This document shows, piece after piece, positions 24,477 to 32,907 of a DNA stretch of 64,000 nucleotides. Position 1 is the first letter of the stretch. Every line of letters starts with the position of its first letter. The notes beneath the pieces are model-generated. The model saw only the letters and a program-made list of their open reading frames with translations, was not told the origin of the DNA and made no database searches. The DNA comes from Actinopolyspora lacussalsi subsp. righensis. Its GTDB lineage: Bacteria; Actinomycetota; Actinomycetes; Mycobacteriales; Pseudonocardiaceae. Where the stretch lies: positions 248,001 through 312,000 of the forward strand of contig NZ_FPAT01000004.1 in assembly GCF_900116555.1 (NCBI RefSeq), in the 5' to 3' direction. The translations under genes were made by a program, and so were the position numbers.

Positions 24477-24517
24477 CCCCGCGAGACGCTCCACCGGGGG
24501 GTGTGCGTCTCGCGGGG
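24477..24517 (-). terminator. strong GC hairpin terminator
   Basis: CCCCGCGAGACGC (24477-24489) pairs perfectly over 13 bases with GCGTCTCGCGGGG (24505-24517). It is located in the 427-base gap 24228-24654, about 140 bp past the stop of the small gene at 24655 on the minus strand. The rest of the gap shows no gene. Confidence 0.75.
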
Positions 24518-24654
24518 CCGGATTCACCAGAGCCCGGGGCACGTTCGGCGAAATCCCGGGGAGAGAGCGGCGTGACCCCCGCGCGCCAGGACGCGCGGTC
24601 CTCACCGGAACGAGCAGCGCGTTCCGGTCGTGTCCGAGTGGATCAGCGCGGTGG

Positions 24655-24894
24655 TCAGTCCTCCCGCGCGGAGTCCTCGTTGTCGTCGGTGAGTCCGAGC
24701 ATCGCCAGCAGCATCCGGCAGTCCTCGTGATCCCGCGCGCCACGTGCGACCGCGAGACGCGCCCGGTGCAGCTGCTCGGGAGAGAGCCCGCCGGTGTCTC
24801 CGTCGCGCTGCGCCGGAACCGCGGCGGCCGCGGACCTGGGGGAAGCTCTGTCCTGCAACGCCAGGAACTTGCGTACGTCGAGTGACCCGTCCAT
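24655..24894 (-). CDS. small acidic hypothetical protein
   Basis: A 79-residue soluble protein: DGSLDVRKFLALQDRASPRS, an Ala/Pro linker, GGLSPEQLHRARLAVARGAR and a C-terminal LLAMLGLTDDNEDSARED. The MLGL motif with an acidic end occurs in several short actinobacterial proteins whose role I do not know. ATG at 24894 sits after GGAGGGG. It is monocistronic and ends in the strong hairpin at 24.5 kb. Confidence 0.7.
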   Translation of the reverse strand: MDGSLDVRKFLALQDRASPRSAAAAVPAQRDGDTGGLSPEQLHRARLAVARGARDHEDCRMLLAMLGLTDDNEDSARED

Positions 24895-25109
24895 AACCCC
24901 TCCCCGACTAGGGTGTCGCCGCAGGTTATCCACCCATCGGCTTCAAACATAGCCCCCTGCGGAGTGATTCGCGAACACGAAGAGTGTTTGCTATACAACC
25001 GAGGGGGAAACACATCCGGCACAACTCCGAACGCGCCCACCGGATTCCCGATCGCGGACAGCGGCAACCCGAAACCGGACAACAGTGACCCGGCTCATCC
25101 CCGAGCACT

Positions 25110-25124
25110 TACCCCCCTGGGGTA
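25110..25124. promoter_or_regulatory. CsoR-type copper operator
   Basis: TACCCCCCTGGGGTA is a near-perfect palindrome and matches the known CsoR box (TACCCC..GGGGTA) in actinobacteria. It lies 45 bp before the copper chaperone start, over the expected promoter, so copper-inducible expression is likely. No csoR gene is in the window. Confidence 0.8.
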
Positions 25125-25168
25125 TTTTCGGGGTCGAGGACAACGACACTCGCCACGAAGGAGCCGCG

Positions 25169-25387
25169 ATGTCCACGCAAACCTTCAAGGTCGCCGGAAT
25201 GACCTGCCAGCACTGCGTCGCCTCGGTCCAGGAGGAACTGGGGGAGCTGCCCGAGGTGACGAACGTCGAGGTCTCCCTGGACAGCGGGGACGTGACCGTC
25301 ACCTCGGAAAGCGGGATCAGCAAGGAAGCCGCCGACGCCGCCGTGCAGGAGGCCGGCTACACCGTGGCCGAGTGGTCCCGGACCTAA
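25169..25387 (+). CDS. copZ: heavy-metal-associated (HMA) copper chaperone, CopZ-like
   Basis: A 72-residue ferredoxin-like HMA domain with the metal-binding motif GMTCQHC at residues 10-16, the partner helix ASVQEELGELPEV, and a GYTVAEW end. It carries Cu(I) in the cytoplasm to a P-type ATPase or sensor. ATG at 25169 has GAAGGAG upstream. A CsoR box lies in its promoter. No copA ATPase or csoR gene is near, so it is a solo chaperone gene regulated in trans. Confidence 0.92.
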   Translation: MSTQTFKVAGMTCQHCVASVQEELGELPEVTNVEVSLDSGDVTVTSESGISKEAADAAVQEAGYTVAEWSRT

Positions 25388-25729
25388 CGGACAAAAACGA
25401 AAAACCCTCGCGACACTCCCCAACGGGCACCTCGGCGTGCCACAATCGAATCGCTGACACACCCCCGGTCAGCAGCTGTGGAGATCGGCATTGCGTTGGC
25501 CCCCGCGCTCTTCCCCCGACGCGGGGGCCGACTCTTGGAATCCCTCCCCGGAGTCCGTCGCTGTGTTCGTTCGTCCCGCCGAGAACCGGCCCCACGAAAA
25601 AGCCACCGCGGCATCACGAACTCCCCACCGGCCTCACGACGGGGCCCGTCGCTCCCCGATCGGCTTCGCCACGCCGTGATCGCCCCCACATCCGCCGTCA
25701 CTGCGGTGTGGAACCGTTATCGTGTCCGG
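25388..25729. other. 342-bp gap before the RHH-like gene
   Basis: No gene is supported. An AT-rich run (AAAAACGAAAAACCC) follows the copZ stop. The open frame of the next gene extends leftward to 25478 but that part is Pro/Arg-rich and starts without a ribosome site. I see no terminator hairpin of note. Confidence 0.5.
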
Positions 25730-26326
25730 GTGGTGCTAGGACGGGCGAAGAGCGGACGCAGGCAACGTACCGACGACGCGGAACAGCGGTCGGCCGAGTC
25801 GGACCAGGAGCTGGACTCCTACCTGGCGGCGCTCTCACCGGACGCGGATCCGGAGACGACCGGGACCGGACGCAGCTTCGGCGGCTCCGAGGTCCATCAG
25901 CTGCGGCTGCCGCTGATGGCCAACGAACGGCTCAAGGAGCTGGCGGCCGAGCAGGGCACGTCGCCGAGCGCGCTGGCGCGGGACTGGGTGCTGCAACACC
26001 TGCAGGAGATCCCGGAGGAACCGCCGCGGCCCGCGGAATCACCGCGGCCGGAGTGGCCGAGCGGCGAGGAGCAGCGGCCCGCGCACGCCCGCCCCGAGGA
26101 GGAGACCGACGACGTGCGGGACCCGGGACTCTACGGGGGTGAGCTGTACGGCGACGAGTACGGCGACGAGGGCTTTCCCACCGAGTTCCAGGACGGCCCG
26201 CCCACGCCGGACGAGTACCCCACCACGGCCTTCTCCGAAGGCCCGAAGCACGGTGGCGGGGACGGCAACACCTCGGAAACCGAGACCGAGATCACCATCC
26301 CGCACGGGCAGTACCGCTACTACTGA
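25730..26326 (+). CDS. ribbon-helix-helix-like protein with long acidic tail
   Basis: A 198-residue protein. Residues about 52-90 (HQLRLPLMANERLKELAAEQ then GTSPSALARDWVLQHL) have the beta-strand plus two-helix pattern of a ribbon-helix-helix DNA-binding domain. The rest is low-complexity: Glu/Pro-rich, then Tyr/Gly/Asp-rich (GGELYGDEYGDEG), ending HGQYRYY. Similar RHH-plus-disordered-tail proteins are found in actinobacteria without known role. GTG at 25730 is chosen as the first start after the non-coding-like stretch; GTG at 25733 is equivalent. Ribosome site weak, so it may be leaderless. Confidence 0.65.
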   Translation: MVLGRAKSGRRQRTDDAEQRSAESDQELDSYLAALSPDADPETTGTGRSFGGSEVHQLRLPLMANERLKELAAEQGTSPSALARDWVLQHLQEIPEEPPRPAESPRPEWPSGEEQRPAHARPEEETDDVRDPGLYGGELYGDEYGDEGFPTEFQDGPPTPDEYPTTAFSEGPKHGGGDGNTSETETEITIPHGQYRYY

Positions 26327-26835
26327 GTTCCGGACGGCAACCCCCGACAGCCGCTGCCGACCCCGGACGCGAGCCGCCGTCCGGTCCCGCACGTCAGGTT
26401 CCGAACCGGCAGCGGGGACCGCTGCGGGGGTTTTCGGCCGAGGCTTCCGGCACCGCGTGGACCCGTAAGGCTGTGAGCCCCCCTCGATCACGAGCGAAGC
26501 AGACACACTTCACCCGGGACCGAAGGGGAAGTGAGCTCGACTTCCGTATACCGGAGTTGTGACTTCGGAGCTCACCCCGCGCGGGTTGTTACACCCGTGC
26601 CGAGCCGGGGGTTACAGCGAGACCGCGATGGTGGGCGTGATCGCTGAGCATGAGCGCCAGGGCCTACGACCGACAGAGCCGGGTTCGCCTAGATTCTGCG
26701 TTGCCTGACGCGCGGAATTCACCCGCTCTGACCGGGGATCGGACGGCTGTGAACCGCAGCCGGGACTTGTCACCCGACCCGTGACCTGCCCGGAACGGAC
26801 ACGGCGGGGAGCGTATTCCGTGCTACACTCGGCAC

Positions 26836-26900
26836 TGCTTTATATTTCTTGGTCGCACTTGAAATATAGCACGGTTGACCCCCGGTGATCCGGGGGTCTT
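26836..26900 (+). ncRNA. candidate small RNA
   Basis: GTGCTACACT at 26819-26829 looks like an extended -10 (TGC-TACACT). About 7 bases downstream begins a stretch that can fold (GCTTTATATTTC with GAAATATAGC) and ends in a compact terminator hairpin at 26878-26897. A transcript of roughly 65 nt would result. There is no open frame in it. The evidence is only promoter-like plus terminator-like sequence. Confidence 0.35.
26878..26897 (+). terminator. rho-independent-type hairpin
   Basis: ACCCCCGG (26878-26885), loop TGAT, CCGGGGGT (26890-26897), followed by CTTCTCG. The 8-bp stem is perfect. No gene ends nearby on the plus strand, which is why a short RNA is suspected; read on the minus strand it would end the 27136 gene only after 240 bp. 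Confidence 0.65.
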
Positions 26901-27135
26901 CTCGTAGAAACAGCTGGTCACACCTTCGAGTGAGTCAATCGGCGATCCGCGACGATCCCGGCGAGCAGCGCGTACCCACTGACATTTTCCCGCCGTGCTG
27001 ACCGGGCCTTTCCGGTACTGGACACGTCGAATCCACGTCTCCGCACGACCGCCCGCGGGCTCTCCCGCGCCGTGCTCTCGCGAGGACGGCCCGAGCAGTG
27101 AAACCAGCAAGGGCCACTGCGTGGAAATCAGCTGA

Positions 27136-27984
27136 TCACTCCAGCTCCCATTCCATTTCTTCATTGACTTTGTTGAAGTAGTGAGCCGTGTGCGCCCCCA
27201 ACCCACTCAGGATCAGCATGGGGTGGAAAACTCCCAGTCGGCAGCCCGTGACGAGCGCGGGAACGAACCGCTCCGCGATGGCCGTGACGTCGTCTTCCGG
27301 AGCACCGAGGACGACTTTCTCCAACGCTTCGAAGACCTTCGCCCGGCTCGATCGGTCGATCTCGCGGAAGTCGCGGACGAACTCGGCGGCCATGTTCTCG
27401 ACCCGGTGCTGCAGGTCGTATCCGGGTTCGGCGCTCCTCGTTTCCGTTGACGTGCCCAGCAGTCGGTCGTCGGCGTTCGCCAGGCGATCGCAGGATTCCC
27501 GCAGCAGCGCCACGGCGGCACCCGCGGGTTGTGGTTCGGGAGGATCCCGGAACGTCATCCAGTAGGGGACCGCCGCTCTCGTTCGCGTGTTCCAGAGCTT
27601 GATGTAGTGCCGCGACTCCTCGCCGAGCTCGTGCCAGACGGCCGCCAGGTCGAAGTCACGGTGATCGTAGGCACTGACAAGGGCTTCGAGGAATCCGGTG
27701 GCCACAGCGTTCTGCTCGTGCTCGGTGCCGGAAACGAGCACCTCCTCCAGGCATCCGAGCAACCGCTCCCGCTGCCAGGCGCTCATCCGGTCCACCCGAG
27801 TGGCGAACGAGGACCCCAACGCGGCCAGCCGCAACAGCACCGGGTAGTCGTCCCCCGCCTCGGCCTCCTCCGAATCACCATCCGCTTCATCCGCGTGCCA
27901 GTCCTCCACGGCCGCCCTGTCCGCGGCGGCCAGCTCGGGACTGATACCGGGCAGTTCGGCCCACAGCCGCGAAATCAATATCAC
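27136..27984 (-). CDS. hypothetical protein with two copies of a helical domain
   Basis: A 282-residue acidic soluble protein built of two similar halves. The first repeat (about residues 68-140) reads RERLLGCLEEVLVSGTEHEQ, then NAVATGFLEALVSAY and HELGEESRHYIKLWN; the second (about 205-275) reads SRAKVFEALEKVVLGAPEDD, then AERFVPALVTG and GLGAHTAHYFNKVNE. This resembles a family of bacterial proteins (DUF7674-like) sometimes encoded near toxin genes, but the assignment is uncertain. GTG at 27984 follows GAGGAAAG. Codon use and the surrounding DNA are more AT-rich than the neighbours, suggesting transfer. No partner gene is evident. Confidence 0.65.
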   Translation of the reverse strand: MILISRLWAELPGISPELAAADRAAVEDWHADEADGDSEEAEAGDDYPVLLRLAALGSSFATRVDRMSAWQRERLLGCLEEVLVSGTEHEQNAVATGFLEALVSAYDHRDFDLAAVWHELGEESRHYIKLWNTRTRAAVPYWMTFRDPPEPQPAGAAVALLRESCDRLANADDRLLGTSTETRSAEPGYDLQHRVENMAAEFVRDFREIDRSSRAKVFEALEKVVLGAPEDDVTAIAERFVPALVTGCRLGVFHPMLILSGLGAHTAHYFNKVNEEMEWELE

Positions 27985-28472
27985 ATTCCTTCCAACGCTT
28001 TCCTCAAATCGCTGATGACTCGCCGCGCGGCATCCCGGTCACTGTTCACCGTTCGAGGATTATCTCCAATTCAATTCAGAAATGATCTTATCACATTTCG
28101 AACCTTTTTCGGCATGATGTTTTCCGGTACGCGCACTCCACAAATAATGGGCCGCGATGCGAGATTCGGTCGCGCGACGCGCGGATTCGGTGCGCGACCG
28201 CATGCGAGTCGCCACGGATAGCCGTCGAGTTCGGGAACGCATGGCGCGGTGCCGGCCGCCACAGTGTCGCATCGTAATAACGGCGACGCCGGAATGGCTC
28301 GCGGCCAACGTAACCACCGGCCTCCAACAGCTGAATCCAAAAACCCGTCGGCGACGAAAAGCACTTTCGCACGTGGCTGTGGGGTGTAGGGTCGCCTCGT
28401 GGCGGCTGGTGCGACAGGCGACGGCAGCGGCCGTGATCGTAGGATCGACCCGAGTCCACTGTTCCGGGGAAG
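27985..28472. other. 488-bp AT-richer gap
   Basis: Between the duplicated-domain gene and the reductase gene the DNA is notably AT-rich from about 28.05 to 28.15 kb. A short minus-strand frame (RDAARRVISDLRKALE, ending inside the next gene) reads protein-like and has GGAG about 13 bp before a GTG near 28052, but it is too uncertain to call. The rest shows no coding signal. Confidence 0.4.
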
Positions 28473-29063
28473 GTGCGGTTGCGTCAGCTGACCTATTTCG
28501 TGGCAGCAACGATCGACGGGTTCATCGCCGGCCCGGACGGGTCGGATCCGTCGGGCCCGGACGGTTTCTTCGTGGCCGAGGGCGGCCACATGGAGGCGAT
28601 CTTCGCCGACTACCCGGACATCATCCCGGCGCCGGTACGCACCGCCCTGAACACGCATCCCGCGAACAAGGTGTTCGACACCGTCGTCGAAGGCCGCGGC
28701 TCCTACGAGGTAGGGCTGCGAGCAGGAGTCACGAATGCCTATCCGCACCTGCGGCACTACGTCTTCTCCCGCACCATAACCCAGGCTCCCGACCCGGGCG
28801 TGGAGATCGTCTCGACCGATCCGGTCGAGACGGTCCGCGAACTCAAACGCGAGGACGGGAAGAGGATCTGGCTGTGCGGTGGAGCGCGACTCGCCGCCAC
28901 CCTGCGTTCGGAAATCGACGAACTGATCGTGAAGCTCCACCCCGTGGTGGCCGGGGCGGGGATTCCCCTGTTCGACGGTGAGTTCTCCCCGCAGCGATTC
29001 ACGCTGTCGGAAACGCAGCGCTACGACAGCGGCGTGCTGCACCTGACGTATCGGAAACGATAG
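28473..29063 (+). CDS. dihydrofolate-reductase/RibD C-terminal family protein
   Basis: A 196-residue RibD_C/DHFR-fold protein. Seen: an N-terminal strand followed by AATIDGFIAGPDGSD (substrate-side loop), KVFDTVVEGRGSYEVGL, the nucleotide-binding IWLCGGARLAATLRSEIDEL, and GIPLFDGEFSPQRF. Members reduce pteridine-like or riboflavin-precursor substrates with NADPH, but many are uncharacterised. The start is GTG at 28473 or TTG at 28479; GGGGAAGG is better spaced for the TTG. Monocistronic. Confidence 0.85.
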   Translation: MRLRQLTYFVAATIDGFIAGPDGSDPSGPDGFFVAEGGHMEAIFADYPDIIPAPVRTALNTHPANKVFDTVVEGRGSYEVGLRAGVTNAYPHLRHYVFSRTITQAPDPGVEIVSTDPVETVRELKREDGKRIWLCGGARLAATLRSEIDELIVKLHPVVAGAGIPLFDGEFSPQRFTLSETQRYDSGVLHLTYRKR

Positions 29064-29367
29064 GCCGACCGGGTTCGGATGACCTGTTCAGTGTCCTCAG
29101 CGGTCTCCGGCAGTCGCGGGAGCGGACAGGACTCGAAGACCGAAAGCTCGGCGGCCCGGAATCGTTCTTTCGGGACATATGCCCTCCGGCTGCCGGACGG
29201 CGAAAATCCCCCGAGTGCGCTTCCGTGGAGAGGCGTGGGGAATGTAGCGGCACCATCCTGGCAGATTCCGGCAGGGCGGGGCCACGCGCTGGCGGAGGTT
29301 CCTGTTCCGCCGCCTCGGAGCTCACCGCCTCGGAGCTCACCGCGCCGGTCCTGGCGACCGCCCGGCC
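29064..29367. other. 304-bp gap with short direct repeat
   Basis: Between converging genes. The only structure noted is a tandem pair of CCTCGGAGCTCACCG near 29313-29342. No gene, and no clear terminator hairpin. Confidence 0.5.
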
Positions 29368-30528
29368 TCACTCGGCGGGCAGCCCGAGCTCCCGCGCGAT
29401 CAGCATCCGCTGCACCTCGCTGGTTCCCTCACCGATCTCCAGAATCTTGGCGTCCCGGTAGAACCGGCCGACCGGGCTCTCGTTCATGAAGCCGTACCCG
29501 CCGAAGATCTGGGTGGCGTCGCGGGAGTTGTCCATCGCCGCGTTGGACGAGGCGAGCTTCGCGATCGCCGCCTGCTTCTGGTACGGCTCGCCGCGCAGCA
29601 TCCGGGCGGCGGCGTCGTAGTAGGCCAGCCTGGCGGTGTGGGTGCGCAGCTCCATGTCGGCGAGCTTGAACTGGATCGCCTGGTTCTCACCGATCCTGCG
29701 GCCGAAGGCGCTGCGCTCCTCGACGTAGCGCAAGCACTCGTCCACGCAGCCCTGCGCCAGCCCCACGCCGAGCGCGGCGATGGCGACGCGCCCCTCGGTC
29801 AGCGTGGCCAGGAACTGCGCGTAGCCGCGACCGCGCTCCCCCAGCAGGTTCTCCGCCGGGACCCGGCAGTCGTCGAACGCGAGCTCGTGGGTGTCCGAGG
29901 CGTTCCAGCCCACTTTGGAGTACTTGGGCGCCACGGTCAGTCCCGGCGTTCCGGCGGGGACGATGATGGTGGAGATCTCGTTGCGGCCGTCGGGTTTGGT
30001 GCCGGTGACGGCGGTGACGGTGATGAGTCCGGTTATGTCGGTGCCCGAGTTGGTGATGAACGCCTTGGAGCCGTTGATCACCCATTCCGACCCCCGCAGC
30101 TCGGCGGTGGTGCGGGTGGCCCCCGCGTCGGAACCGCCACCCGGTTCGGTGAGCCCGAACGCGCCGAGGATCTCGCCGGAGGCCAGCCTGGGCAGCCATC
30201 GCTCCCGCTGCCGCTGGTCGCCGAACCGGTAGATCGGCATCACCCCGAGCGAGACCCCGGCTTCCAGGGTCACCGCCACCGAGGAGTCCACGCGGGCCAG
30301 TTCCTCCAGCACGACGCACAGCGCGAGGTAGTCGCCGCCCATGCCGCCGTACTCCTCGGGCACGGGCAGCCCGAACAGCCCCATCTGCCCCATACCGGCC
30401 ACGATGGAGTAGGGGAACTCCTCGCGTTCGTAGTGCTCACCGATGACCGGTGCCACTTCCTTCTGGGCGAAGGAACGCGCGGCCAGCCGCAGCTGTTCGT
30501 GCTCGTCGTTGAGTCGATAGTCCACCAT
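29368..30528 (-). CDS. fadE19: acyl-CoA dehydrogenase, FadE19-like (branched-chain/isovaleryl type)
   Basis: A 386-residue FAD enzyme that introduces a trans-2 double bond into an acyl-CoA. Seen: AFGLTEPGGGSDAG (FAD and substrate loop), FITNSGTDITG, the ACAD signature FGRRIGENQAIQFKLADM, QIFGGYGFMNE, and the catalytic-base region EIGEGTSEVQRMLIAR. The set of genes beside it (AccA1- and AccD1-like carboxylase, TetR) matches M. tuberculosis Rv2500c-Rv2502c plus Rv2506, where the pathway is leucine degradation through isovaleryl-CoA and 3-methylcrotonyl-CoA. ATG at 30528 follows GGAGG. Substrate inferred from context. Confidence 0.85.
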   Translation of the reverse strand: MVDYRLNDEHEQLRLAARSFAQKEVAPVIGEHYEREEFPYSIVAGMGQMGLFGLPVPEEYGGMGGDYLALCVVLEELARVDSSVAVTLEAGVSLGVMPIYRFGDQRQRERWLPRLASGEILGAFGLTEPGGGSDAGATRTTAELRGSEWVINGSKAFITNSGTDITGLITVTAVTGTKPDGRNEISTIIVPAGTPGLTVAPKYSKVGWNASDTHELAFDDCRVPAENLLGERGRGYAQFLATLTEGRVAIAALGVGLAQGCVDECLRYVEERSAFGRRIGENQAIQFKLADMELRTHTARLAYYDAAARMLRGEPYQKQAAIAKLASSNAAMDNSRDATQIFGGYGFMNESPVGRFYRDAKILEIGEGTSEVQRMLIARELGLPAE

Positions 30529-30592
30529 GCCGACCTCCTGGGGGGCGGGACACGGCAGGTAGTGCCGTGTCGATTCGACTCGCGGGGGAGGA

Positions 30593-32815
30593 TCACTCCC
30601 CGCGCGAGGTGTCCTCGTCCGCGGTCACCACCGCGAGCGACTGTTCCAGATCGACGGTCTGTCCGGCCGTGACGCGCACCTCGGTGACGGTGCCGTCGAC
30701 CGGGGAAACGACGGTGTGCTCCATCTTCATCGCCTCGACCACGAACAGCGGCTGTCCGCTCGTCACCCGCTGCTCCGGCTCGACGTTGCTGACCAGTACG
30801 GTTCCCGGCATCGGGCTGACCACCGCGCCGTCGGAGGCGCCGGTGTCGCGGGCCGCGTCGGCCAGCAGGGTGTGCTCGGTCAGCGCCCAGTAGGCACCGC
30901 CGGCGGCCAGGTGCACGGTGTCCTCGTGCACCACGTGGTCGTAGCGGCGGGTTCGGTCGTCCAGCGTGACCGTGAGGACCCGCCCGTTGCGGTCGGCGCG
31001 CAGTCGGTGGCGGGTCGAGAGTTCCCCGCCGGGGTCGACCACCGCCTCGGCCGCGTCGGAACCGCCCCGGAGCCACACCGTGGTGCGGTCACCGTCCACC
31101 GCGAACCGCCAGTTCATCCACCCCGGCCCGCCGAGCCGCCAACCGGCCAGCGTGTCCCAGGGATCGCCGGACTCGGCAGCGGTCTCCTCGGCCAGCAGCA
31201 GCGCCGCGGCGGCGGCGATCAGCACGTCTTCCGGTGGGTGCTCGCGCGTCCCTTCGGTGCCGACGAGGTTCGCCAGCTCCCGGTCGACCAGCCCGGTGTC
31301 CAGCTCGCCGGAGCGCACCTCGGGCCGGTTCAGCAGGGCGCGCAGGAAGACCAGGTTGCTGACCGGCCCCAGCAGCGAGGTCCCGGCCAGCGCGCCGTCG
31401 AGTCGGCGCAGCGCCTCGGACCTGTTCGGTGCGTGGGCTATCACCTTGGCCAGCATCGGGTCGTAGTCGGAGCCGACCACGCTGCCCGTGGCGATGCCGG
31501 AGTCCACCCGGACACCGGTGCCGTCCGGTTCGCGGAGGTGCAGGATCTCGCCACCGGTGGGCAGGAAACCGCGTGCCGGGTCCTCGGCGTAGACGCGGGC
31601 CTCGACGGCGTGCCCGGTCATGCCCAGCTCGTGCTGCTCGTAGGGGAACGGCTCGCCCTCGGCGACGCGGACCTGCCACGCCACCAGGTCGATCCCCGCC
31701 CCGTCCTCGGCCGGTCGGGTTCCGGAGCGCTCGGGCAGCACGGTGACCAGTTCGGTGACCGGGTGCTCCACCTGCAGCCGGGTGTTCATCTCCATGAAGA
31801 AGAACTCGTCCGGGCGATCGGCCGAGACGATGAACTCAACCGTGCCCGCGCCCACGTATCCGACCGCTTTGGCGGCGTCCACGGCCGCGCCGCCGATGCG
31901 CGCTCTGGTCGCGGCGTCCAGCAGCGGGGAGGGGGCCTCCTCGATGATCTTCTGGTGGCGGCGCTGCAGGCTGCACTCCCGCTCGCCGAGGTGCACCACG
32001 TGGCCGTGGGAATCCCCCAGGATCTGCACCTCGATGTGGCGCGGGCGCGTCACGAACCGCTCCACGAACATGGTGTCGTCGCCGAAGGCTGCGCGGGACT
32101 CCCTGCGGGCGGCGGTGATGGCCTGGTCGAGCTCGTGCTCGTGGTGCACCAGCCGCATCCCCTTGCCGCCGCCCCCGGCCGATGGTTTGAACAGCACCGG
32201 CAGCCCGGTCTCCAGCGCCGCGCGGCGGAGCTCCTCGTCCGTGGCCCCTTCTTCGGCGCTGCCCGGCACCAGCGGAACACCGGCCTCGGCGACCGTGCGC
32301 TTGGCGCTGATCTTGTCGCCCATGGACTCGATGGCGCTCGCCGAGGGGCCGATGAACACCAGTCCCGCCTCGGCGCAGGCGGCGGCGAAGGCCGCGCTCT
32401 CGGACAGGAACCCGTAGCCGGGGTGAACGGCCTGGGCACCGCAGGAGACGGCGGCTTCGATGACGCGGTCGATGTTCAGATAGCTCTCTGCCGCCGCACG
32501 TGGGCCGATGCGCACGGCGGCGTCGGCCTCGGCGACGTGCCGGGCGGTGGTGTCGGCGTCGCTGTGGACCGCGACCGCGCGGATGCCCAGTTCGCGCAGG
32601 GTGCGGATGACGCGCACCGCGATCTCGCCCCGGTTGGCGACCAGCACGGTGTCGAAGCGCCGCACCCCCGACGAGTCGCTCTCCGACCGCCCGGGTCGTA
32701 CCGGTGGGCTCGCTGTCTGCTGGTTCGTCGCCGGCTGCTGGTTCGTCGCTGCCTGTGGAGTCGCTGCCTGGGAATTCACTGCCCGCCGGGTTGGTGACGG
32801 CTGGTTGTCGGCCAT
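30593..32815 (-). CDS. accA1: biotin-dependent acyl-CoA carboxylase alpha chain (AccA1/MCC-alpha type)
   Basis: A 740-residue protein containing biotin carboxylase, a BT-like linker and BCCP. An unusual Gln/Ala/Thr-rich N-terminal stretch (about residues 10-45, AATPQAATNQQPATNQQ) precedes the canonical start FDTVLVANRGEIAVRVIRTL. Further motifs: KPSAGGGGKGMRLV (ATP grasp), EVQILGDSHGHVVHLGEREC, FFMEMNTRLQVEHPVTE, and the biotinyl domain VVSPMPGTV...VEAMKMEHTV with the biotin Lys. It carboxylates biotin with ATP and bicarbonate. ATG at 32815 has GGAGG upstream. It probably works with the neighbouring AccD1-like chain on 3-methylcrotonyl-CoA; substrate inferred from gene order. Confidence 0.9.
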   Translation of the reverse strand: MADNQPSPTRRAVNSQAATPQAATNQQPATNQQTASPPVRPGRSESDSSGVRRFDTVLVANRGEIAVRVIRTLRELGIRAVAVHSDADTTARHVAEADAAVRIGPRAAAESYLNIDRVIEAAVSCGAQAVHPGYGFLSESAAFAAACAEAGLVFIGPSASAIESMGDKISAKRTVAEAGVPLVPGSAEEGATDEELRRAALETGLPVLFKPSAGGGGKGMRLVHHEHELDQAITAARRESRAAFGDDTMFVERFVTRPRHIEVQILGDSHGHVVHLGERECSLQRRHQKIIEEAPSPLLDAATRARIGGAAVDAAKAVGYVGAGTVEFIVSADRPDEFFFMEMNTRLQVEHPVTELVTVLPERSGTRPAEDGAGIDLVAWQVRVAEGEPFPYEQHELGMTGHAVEARVYAEDPARGFLPTGGEILHLREPDGTGVRVDSGIATGSVVGSDYDPMLAKVIAHAPNRSEALRRLDGALAGTSLLGPVSNLVFLRALLNRPEVRSGELDTGLVDRELANLVGTEGTREHPPEDVLIAAAAALLLAEETAAESGDPWDTLAGWRLGGPGWMNWRFAVDGDRTTVWLRGGSDAAEAVVDPGGELSTRHRLRADRNGRVLTVTLDDRTRRYDHVVHEDTVHLAAGGAYWALTEHTLLADAARDTGASDGAVVSPMPGTVLVSNVEPEQRVTSGQPLFVVEAMKMEHTVVSPVDGTVTEVRVTAGQTVDLEQSLAVVTADEDTSRGE

Positions 32816-32907
32816 GTCCTTGCCTCCGAGGGGCCACCGGGGTTCGGGTGGCCGTGGTCGTGTCGGCGGGATCTCCGCCGGTCGGCACGCCTTCCGGGTG
32901 GTCGCGG

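Larger units (their letters stand above)
26327..27135. other. 809-bp gene-free region
   Basis: No protein gene is supported; the open frames are short, lack ribosome sites and overlap each other. A palindrome-like stretch ACTTCCGTATACCGGAGT lies at about 26539-26556, and a possible small-RNA unit with terminator lies at 26819-26897 (listed). From about 26.8 kb the AT content rises. The last 130 bases run into the end of the gene at 27136. Confidence 0.6.

Noticed and set aside
26823-27206. 127-codon minus-strand open frame in the AT-richer gap
   Set aside because: It crosses the terminator-like hairpin at 26878-26897, overlaps the end of the gene at 27136, and has no protein-like pattern.
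30716-32797. A 693-codon plus-strand open frame opposite the carboxylase alpha gene
   Set aside because: Long antisense frames are expected in high-GC coding DNA. It is His/Gly/Arg-rich, has no ribosome site and no recognisable domain.
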